Below, one piece after another: positions 1 to 4,615 of a stretch of 13,401 nt of DNA; the first letter of the stretch is position 1, and every line of letters starts with the position of its first letter. A program made the translations under genes and the position numbers. Source of the stretch: Candidatus Hodarchaeota archaeon (GTDB lineage: Archaea; Asgardarchaeota; Heimdallarchaeia; Hodarchaeales; YT1-057); contig JAEOTI010000452.1 in the NCBI GenBank assembly GCA_016839955.1, positions 1-13,401 on the forward strand, read 5' to 3'. A model generated the notes under the pieces. It saw only the letters and a list, made by a program, of their open reading frames with translations. It ran no database searches and was not told the DNA's origin.

Positions 1-440
1 CCATCATGTGGTACGGTTACTTCTTCTACTTCAGTCTCAGTATTTGAAATCCATTCCCAATTTCTATGATCTGAGATCTCTTTGGCCCCTATTTCTAATT
101 CTGACTGGGTTTCTTGTTTTGGTTTAGAATTAGCTACTTCTATAAAAATACCCCCTTCTTGAGCTAACTTCCATCCAACACCCGCAGAAATTCGAATATT
201 GGGCTCATTAGAAGTAATTTCTGCCATTACTACAGGTTGCATTGTACCAGGAATTGGGGTCTGGTCAAAACAATCTTGTTTTACAATTTCCGTATTAGGA
301 GGTATTACAGATGATAACTCGATAAGATTGAAATTATGAATTCCCGCGTTAAATAAAGCTTCATCGAATGCTGATTTCTTGGTTGAACCAAAGCCGGTAG
401 CTTTAATAATGGAAATTATGCGTTTGTTGTTGTTTTCTAT
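1..440 (-). CDS. pdaD: Pyruvoyl-dependent arginine decarboxylase (partial, C-terminus off the window)
   Basis: I translated the minus strand by eye from 440 to the window edge: about 146 open codons. Pyruvoyl-dependent arginine decarboxylases turn arginine into agmatine and cleave themselves at a Ser-Ser bond to make the pyruvoyl cofactor. Visible family marks are KATGFGSTKKSAFDEAL near the N-terminus, the cleavage segment LIELSSVIPPN at about residues 40-50, IPGTMQPVVMAEI at about 65-78, and GGIFIEVA at about 100, which should carry the catalytic glutamate. The family is about 155-165 residues long, so only some 10-20 residues are missing. The start is odd. The in-frame stretch back to the upstream stop has no ATG, GTG or TTG, and the first in-frame ATG lies after the cleavage site. 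A perfect AGGAGGTG sits 7 nt before an ATA at 440-438, which I take as the start. The gene is divergent from the DHS-like gene, which suggests a shared polyamine role. Family call is firm; the start is inference. Confidence 0.88.
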   Translation of the reverse strand, partial: MENNNKRIISIIKATGFGSTKKSAFDEALFNAGIHNFNLIELSSVIPPNTEIVKQDCFDQTPIPGTMQPVVMAEITSNEPNIRISAGVGWKLAQEGGIFIEVANSKPKQETQSELEIGAKEISDHRNWEWISNTETEVEEVTVPHD

Positions 441-447
441 GGTAACA

Positions 448-455
448 CACCTCCT
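448..455 (-). promoter_or_regulatory. Shine-Dalgarno site of the arginine decarboxylase gene
   Basis: On the minus strand this reads AGGAGGTG, a full 8-nt complement of the conserved 16S rRNA 3' end (CACCUCCU). It lies 7 nt before the ATA at 440. The register matches the ATG-started VOC gene in this window: in both, five bases separate the GGTGNN hexamer from the start codon. This site is the main argument for initiation at ATA. An AT-rich TTTAAAA at 493-487 could be its TATA box. Confidence 0.7.
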
Positions 456-917
456 AATTCTGATTTTAGTACTATATTTGTATGCATTTTAAACATATCG
501 TTATAAGAAATTTCCAATCTCACTTTAGTATGAAAATAATGGAAGTCAAAGAGAGTCTTAATTGATCCATAGAGATTCAAAGAAAAGAAATTAACTCTAA
601 AGTGTTATTTTTGTTTAAATGGAACATTATTACTTTAATTGGATCTAAATTGAATTTTCAAAAACGTTTTGTGTTAAATTGCAAGCTAGAAAGTTGTAGA
701 GAATTCAGGTGAATATTTTTGACTATTTTATTTTTTCCTTCAATAATTTATATCGATGGTTTGAAAATCTATTCCTTGTCTAAGGAAATAAAAGCTAGGG
801 AGTAAATCTTCTTAAAAAAGAATAAATAGTAAGAAATATTTTAATATTTGGAAAGAAGGGACTCATTTCATTTATGAATTTTTGATTAGAGTCTTTCTAG
901 ATAAATTATAATTCAAG

Positions 918-925
918 TATAAAAG
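918..925 (+). promoter_or_regulatory. TATA box of the DHS-like gene (leaderless)
   Basis: TATAAAAG is centred about 26-27 nt before the ATG at 949. Archaeal transcription usually starts 22-27 nt downstream of the TATA centre, which would put the first RNA base at or beside the start codon. No Shine-Dalgarno precedes the ATG, as expected for a leaderless mRNA. Confidence 0.55.
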
Positions 926-948
926 AAAAAGCCTCATGTTGACTGAAA

Positions 949-2043
949 ATGAACGAAAAAAATCCTGATGTACCGAGAAGAAAACTCGGAAAAGGAGAAG
1001 ATTTTCAGAAGCTCCAACCAATAGATGTATCAAAAACAAATAGTGTTTCCGAACTATTAAAAGCGATGAGTCTTACATCCTTTGGGGGAAGGAGAATTGG
1101 AGAAGCTACTGATGTTTTAGAACAAATGATTAAAGATGAGGACTGTTTTAGGATTCTTACTCTTTCAGGAGCAATGACAGTAGCAAAGCAAAGTTATGTC
1201 ATATGTGAAATGATAGAGCGAGGATGGATTCAAGCTGTCGTAACAACTGGAGCACTTATCTGTCACGGAGTAATTGAAGGAGAAGGAATGAAACATTACA
1301 AAAGGCCGGATCCTACAAAATGGACAGATCAAGAATTGTTTTTAGAGGGGTACAATAGAGTTTACGACACAATTGAACCTGAGATGAATTTTAGACGTGT
1401 TGAGGATCATATTGAACAATTTTTGACCAAGCTAAGGGAAGAAAGAAAAGAATTCCCCATTCTCCTTTCGAGTTTTGAGTTTTGCAATCTATTTGGAAAA
1501 TACCTCTCTGAAATTGATAGCGGCAAGAGAGGGATATTAAAATCAGCGTATCTTAATAAAGTTCCTATTTATATTCCTGCATTTACTGATAGTGAGTTGG
1601 GATTAGATTTCCTTGTAGAAAATTTAAACCGAATCAATGATTCTCCTGACAATATTCATGATATCGATTCAATTCAAGACCTCAACTTTCTAATTCATCC
1701 AATCGGTGACCTTTGGGATTATATTAAAAGAGTAATAAAAGCTGAAAAACTTGGCATTCTTACCATCGGGGGAGGAGTCCCTAGGAATTGGGCCCAACAG
1801 ATAGGACCGATGACAGAAATTCTAACTGAAAGAACAAAATGGAATCCTAGAACGAAAAAATTCTCGTATGGTGTCCGAATCTGTCCTGAACCTGAACATT
1901 GGGGTGGATTATCTGGTTGTGGTTATGGTGAAGGAATATCGTGGGGAAAATTCGAATTTAATGCTCTAACAGCAGAAGTACTCACAGATGCGACAATAGC
2001 ACTTCCTTTAATTGTCCGTGCTTTATTAGAACGATTGACATGA
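949..2043 (+). CDS. Deoxyhypusine synthase-family protein (DHS-like / homospermidine synthase type)
   Basis: 364 residues. DHS-family enzymes use NAD to cleave spermidine (or a related amine), hold the aminobutyl group on a lysine as an imine, and pass it to an acceptor: the eIF5A/aIF5A lysine, or putrescine in the homospermidine-forming members. Seen here: TLSGAMTVAK (71-80), TTGALICHG (99-107), YNRVYDTIEPE (135-145), TIGGGVPRNWAQQ (272-284), ICPEPEHWGG (311-320) and GYGEGISWGKF (325-335). Lys334 in SWGK aligns with the catalytic lysine of true DHS (Lys329 in human), so the enzyme is probably active. The GGGVPRNWAQQ and CPEPEHWGG segments resemble the bacterial DHS-like clade and replace the KHH motif of eukaryotic and classical archaeal DHS. 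A stop lies directly upstream in frame, so 949 is the first usable start. The neighbouring arginine decarboxylase supports a polyamine role. True aIF5A modification cannot be excluded. Confidence 0.88.
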   Translation: MNEKNPDVPRRKLGKGEDFQKLQPIDVSKTNSVSELLKAMSLTSFGGRRIGEATDVLEQMIKDEDCFRILTLSGAMTVAKQSYVICEMIERGWIQAVVTTGALICHGVIEGEGMKHYKRPDPTKWTDQELFLEGYNRVYDTIEPEMNFRRVEDHIEQFLTKLREERKEFPILLSSFEFCNLFGKYLSEIDSGKRGILKSAYLNKVPIYIPAFTDSELGLDFLVENLNRINDSPDNIHDIDSIQDLNFLIHPIGDLWDYIKRVIKAEKLGILTIGGGVPRNWAQQIGPMTEILTERTKWNPRTKKFSYGVRICPEPEHWGGLSGCGYGEGISWGKFEFNALTAEVLTDATIALPLIVRALLERLT

Positions 2044-2070
2044 ATAAGTTAAGAGATGAATTGTTTCATA

Positions 2071-2253
2071 TTATAACCGGAGTAGGTGACAATCACAGGT
2101 ACAATCTGGTGTACATAACCGAATATTACCTGGACCATAACAAGAACAAGATCTTCTAGGGTACTGGTGATGGCAAGGACAAGAACAGAAAAGAGGATTA
2201 CATTTTCTCCTTCCAAGGTTATCATAGCACCTAGAGCAGATTCTCATTTTCAT
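2071..2253 (-). CDS. Small cysteine-rich putative metal-binding protein
   Basis: A 60-residue peptide with 12 cysteines (6, 9, 18, 23, 25, 27, 36, 38, 47, 51, 53, 55) and three histidines (28, 29, 56). It opens with a CxxC pair (ICSRC). Two related blocks follow, CNPLFCSCPCHH (18-29) and CTPDCTCDCH (47-56), both of the form C-x(3,4)-C-x-C-x-C-H, with a CSC between them. Such density is typical of zinc- or copper-binding peptides such as metallothioneins and zinc ribbons, but I recognise no named family. There is no signal peptide and no membrane segment. It starts 34 nt after the DUF1684 stop on the same strand, so co-transcription is likely. The start is ATG AAA ATG with no clear Shine-Dalgarno, and either ATG could be used. 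The non-random cysteine pattern argues for a real gene; the function is unknown. Confidence 0.6.
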   Translation of the reverse strand: MKMRICSRCYDNLGRRKCNPLFCSCPCHHQYPRRSCSCYGPGNIRLCTPDCTCDCHLLRL

Positions 2254-2287
2254 TTCACATTGTGTGGTCTTTCATTTATTATTAGGT

Positions 2288-2806
2288 TTATTTTACTGGA
2301 TTTTTTTCTCCAGCAGGAATAGAAACTGGAAGTCTATTACGGGCGTACGGCATTGGACAGCTTCGTTGGGGGTTGTAAGCGCAATATGGGTTGTATGCTT
2401 TGTTAAAATCGATGATAAAAGTTTCATCATTAGATTTGAGGGGTTCTACAAACCTACCTGCACCATAAGTCTCTTTTCCAGAAGTTAGGTCATTGAAGGG
2501 AGCTAAAAACAAATCATTTTCAGGTTCTTTGAAGATCTCAAGTGCACAATTAATTCCATCAAGTGAAAACCTCAATTTCCCATAACGACTTAATTTTCTA
2601 GGAAACCCTTCCTTGTCAACCATTTCCTTTTCTCTTTTTTTAGGGAACTCTTCTAATTTTGCTTCAACTCTGAATTTCTCCTCAGATGGGAAAAATTGAA
2701 GTTGAACAGATGTCTTTTGATCCTCTGTGAGGGGAGAGGAGGGATTTTCCTTAAGGAATTGTTGGAATTTTGATCTGTACTCAGTAATTTCTTGCTCTAA
2801 ACTCAT
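2288..2806 (-). CDS. DUF1684 family protein
   Basis: 172 residues, soluble, no signal peptide. The C-terminal half matches the DUF1684 (PF07920) pattern: F-x-D-x-TSGKETYGAGRF (104-119), IIDFNKAYNPYCAYNP (131-146), then CPMPYARNRLPVSIPAGEK (150-168), with Cys142 and Cys150 at the usual positions. The N-terminal half has the FFPSEEKFRVEAKLEEFP segment (38-55) and a YGKLRFSLDG strand pair (75-84). The family is common in bacteria and known in some archaea, and has no assigned biochemical activity that I know of. The ATG at 2806 is preceded by AGAGGT (2819-2814) with a 7-nt spacer. TTTTTAAA at 2848-2841 could be its own TATA box, since 91 nt separate it from the TPR gene upstream. The cysteine-rich peptide follows it. 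Confidence 0.85.
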   Translation of the reverse strand: MSLEQEITEYRSKFQQFLKENPSSPLTEDQKTSVQLQFFPSEEKFRVEAKLEEFPKKREKEMVDKEGFPRKLSRYGKLRFSLDGINCALEIFKEPENDLFLAPFNDLTSGKETYGAGRFVEPLKSNDETFIIDFNKAYNPYCAYNPQRSCPMPYARNRLPVSIPAGEKNPVK

Positions 2807-2897
2807 AAGACCTACCTCTGTTAACCATTGATATTTAATCTTTAAAAATTACTTAGAAAAATCATAATTTCTTATTTTCTCGTTAATATGAACTTAG

Positions 2898-4370
2898 TTA
2901 TTTCGATTTCTTATCTTCTAACTCAAGAAGGGTTTTTAATTTTTGTTTTCTCTTTTCAGGGTCCTCTTCTACTGGTTTTACTTCTTTTTTACGAGTAACA
3001 TTTGATGCAGGTTCTTTACTCTCTTTTACTAGATCTAAATTCTTGAGTGCTTTGAGGCTTAGTGGTTCAGAAGACTTTGCTACAACATCTATTCGTGAAT
3101 CATCGACGTCTTCAATATCTACAGCATGTCCAAGTTCTTCCATTGCTTTTTTTTGTTGTCCAAGTCGCATATAAGCTTTTGATAATTTTCCATGGATATC
3201 TTTATCTTTGGGTGCCAATTTTTGGGCTTTAGATAAATAGTGAACAGCTTTCTCATCTTGACCTAAAGCAAAATGCGCTTCACCAATTGCAAGAATGATT
3301 TTGACATTTTTGGGAAAGAATGATAAACCCCGTTCGTATGTTTCCACGGCTTCATACACGTGTCCTTGTTGTGAATGGAATTTCCCAAGGAGTAAAGGTA
3401 GTTCAGGGTTATTTTGATGGGCTCTTAAACCTTCTTCAAGGAATTGGATAGCTTTTTCTTGCCAACCCTCTTTCCATAGGGATTGGGCATATAAAATTGG
3501 ATCTTCAACGGTATCAGGTGATTCAATTTCGATTTCACCTGCATCAAGTTCCTCTGAAAATTGAACTAACTCTTGAAAGCTATCAGACATTGCGATTTTT
3601 GCTACAGGTGTTTCTACCTCATTTTCTAGCGATGTTTCATTAGGTTGGGTAGGATCTATTAGTGGTTGTGGTATTTCTTCTTTTTGATCTGAAACAACAA
3701 CTTTTCCTTCCTCAATTTTTCCTAAAGTTTGAATTTCCTTTTCAATAGCAGTAAATTGAGCTTTTAAGCTTGGTAAAGTTCCTATTTGTTTTTCAAGGCT
3801 TTCAACCTTTTCAATGAGAATTGAAAGGTTAGTTTGTTCACGTAGCCTTGCTTCAAGTAAGCTTAAACGTTTTGAAAGCTGTTGGACTTCGTTTTGGAGA
3901 GGTTGAATTAATAGTGATATTTTTCTTAACATTTCTTCATTAAGACTAGAAGAATCTATTTCCATATCTTTTGTAATAATTCCTTCTTGAATAGTAGCTG
4001 ATGCTTTTGGTGTTAATTCATCAACTACTTCAGCTAATTCTTCAGTTTGAGGAATTTCTATAGAAACCACGGGTTCGTCAGGTCTTAAAGGCAATGTTCC
4101 TTTCTGTTTTTGCTTCTTAGCTTTAGTACGTTTTTTTGAGAACCGACGAATTAATTTACCCACCAATGTGTTGAGTGCTGGGTTACTACAAGGAATTCTA
4201 AATTCATCGAATATTTTCAAAGCTTCTTTAGTAATTAAATCAGTATCTAATTTGGAAATCTCAGAGGTAGTTTCGATTTTCCCACGGAACTTCAACGAGA
4301 GGGTAAATTTTGAATCCTCTCGTTTCAAAACCAAGGAATAGATGGTTCCAGAAACCTTTTCTTCTGCCAC
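2898..4370 (-). CDS. TPR-repeat protein with central coiled coil
   Basis: 490 residues, cytoplasmic, no membrane segment. Order: a small N-terminal domain of about 70 residues rich in beta-like segments (SGTIYSLVLKRE, FTLSLKFRGKIE); a strongly basic stretch (73-91, KLIRRFSKKRTKAKKQKQK); an acidic linker; a coiled coil at about 144-220 (LLIQPLQNEVQQLSKRLSLL and onwards); a second acidic linker; four tetratricopeptide repeats of exactly 34 residues (294-327, 328-361, 362-395, 396-429); and a charged lysine-rich tail. TPRs bind proteins, so this is probably a scaffold or adaptor. The basic patch could bind nucleic acid or acidic lipid; that is inference. The start is GTG with GGAG 9 nt upstream. 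It is divergent from the rod-like winged-helix gene across about 245 bp, which suggests coordinated expression. The specific function is not recognised. Confidence 0.85.
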   Translation of the reverse strand: MAEEKVSGTIYSLVLKREDSKFTLSLKFRGKIETTSEISKLDTDLITKEALKIFDEFRIPCSNPALNTLVGKLIRRFSKKRTKAKKQKQKGTLPLRPDEPVVSIEIPQTEELAEVVDELTPKASATIQEGIITKDMEIDSSSLNEEMLRKISLLIQPLQNEVQQLSKRLSLLEARLREQTNLSILIEKVESLEKQIGTLPSLKAQFTAIEKEIQTLGKIEEGKVVVSDQKEEIPQPLIDPTQPNETSLENEVETPVAKIAMSDSFQELVQFSEELDAGEIEIESPDTVEDPILYAQSLWKEGWQEKAIQFLEEGLRAHQNNPELPLLLGKFHSQQGHVYEAVETYERGLSFFPKNVKIILAIGEAHFALGQDEKAVHYLSKAQKLAPKDKDIHGKLSKAYMRLGQQKKAMEELGHAVDIEDVDDSRIDVVAKSSEPLSLKALKNLDLVKESKEPASNVTRKKEVKPVEEDPEKRKQKLKTLLELEDKKSK

Positions 4371-4615
4371 AAATATTCTCTCCGTCCAATATAATTCATA
4401 AGACGTCTATAACATCAATCAACGTAGTTTTACAATAATATCTAATCAATATCTTCCGAATATTCATTAAATGAAAGATATTGTGAATCGAATTGATGAT
4501 GATGATTGATTTTTTAACCAAATATATGTTACTCTATCCTCAATCTTCGCAAATAAATTAGAGGTTTCTAAGGAGAAACCTTTTCTAATTTTTTATTTTA
4601 TGTTTTCTACTTATA
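4371..4615. promoter_or_regulatory. Shared divergent promoter region of the TPR and rod-protein genes
   Basis: A 245-bp gap between two genes read outwards. On the minus side, TATA-like stretches occur near 4389-4396 and 4405-4411, with the Shine-Dalgarno GGAG at 4383-4380. On the plus side, TTTTATTTTA at 4591-4600 fits a start of transcription close to 4616-4622. A nested palindrome sits in the middle (separate entry). A GAT trinucleotide run lies at about 4494-4506. Confidence 0.5.
4447..4483. repeat. Nested inverted repeats, candidate operator
   Basis: CAATATCTT (4447-4455) and AAGATATTG (4475-4483) are perfect 9-bp inverted arms with a 19-bp spacer. Inside the spacer lie GAATATTC (4458-4465), a perfect palindrome, and TCATT-A-AATGA (4464-4474), a perfect 11-bp dyad overlapping it by two bases. 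The cluster is about 75 bp from the TPR start and 130 bp from the rod-protein start. Binding by the adjacent winged-helix protein is a natural but unproven idea. In AT-rich DNA some palindromes arise by chance; three nested ones are less expected. Confidence 0.4.

Larger units (their letters stand above)
441..948. other. Divergent intergenic region between the two polyamine genes
   Basis: About 0.5 kb without a credible gene. It holds the leader of the arginine decarboxylase gene (448-455 and a TATA-like 487-493) and the promoter of the DHS-like gene near 918-925. It also has a small hairpin, TTCCTT/AAGGAA with a 4-nt loop at 772-787, and an AT-only inverted repeat AAATATT/AATATTT at 834-849. 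The second may be only low complexity. No tRNA-like fold or box C/D guide pattern was seen. It is much longer than other gaps here, so an unseen small RNA or operator remains possible. Confidence 0.5.

Noticed and set aside
2264..2488. 74-codon plus-strand frame opposite the DUF1684 gene
   Set aside because: It lies antisense to a gene with clear family motifs and has no ribosome site or family match.
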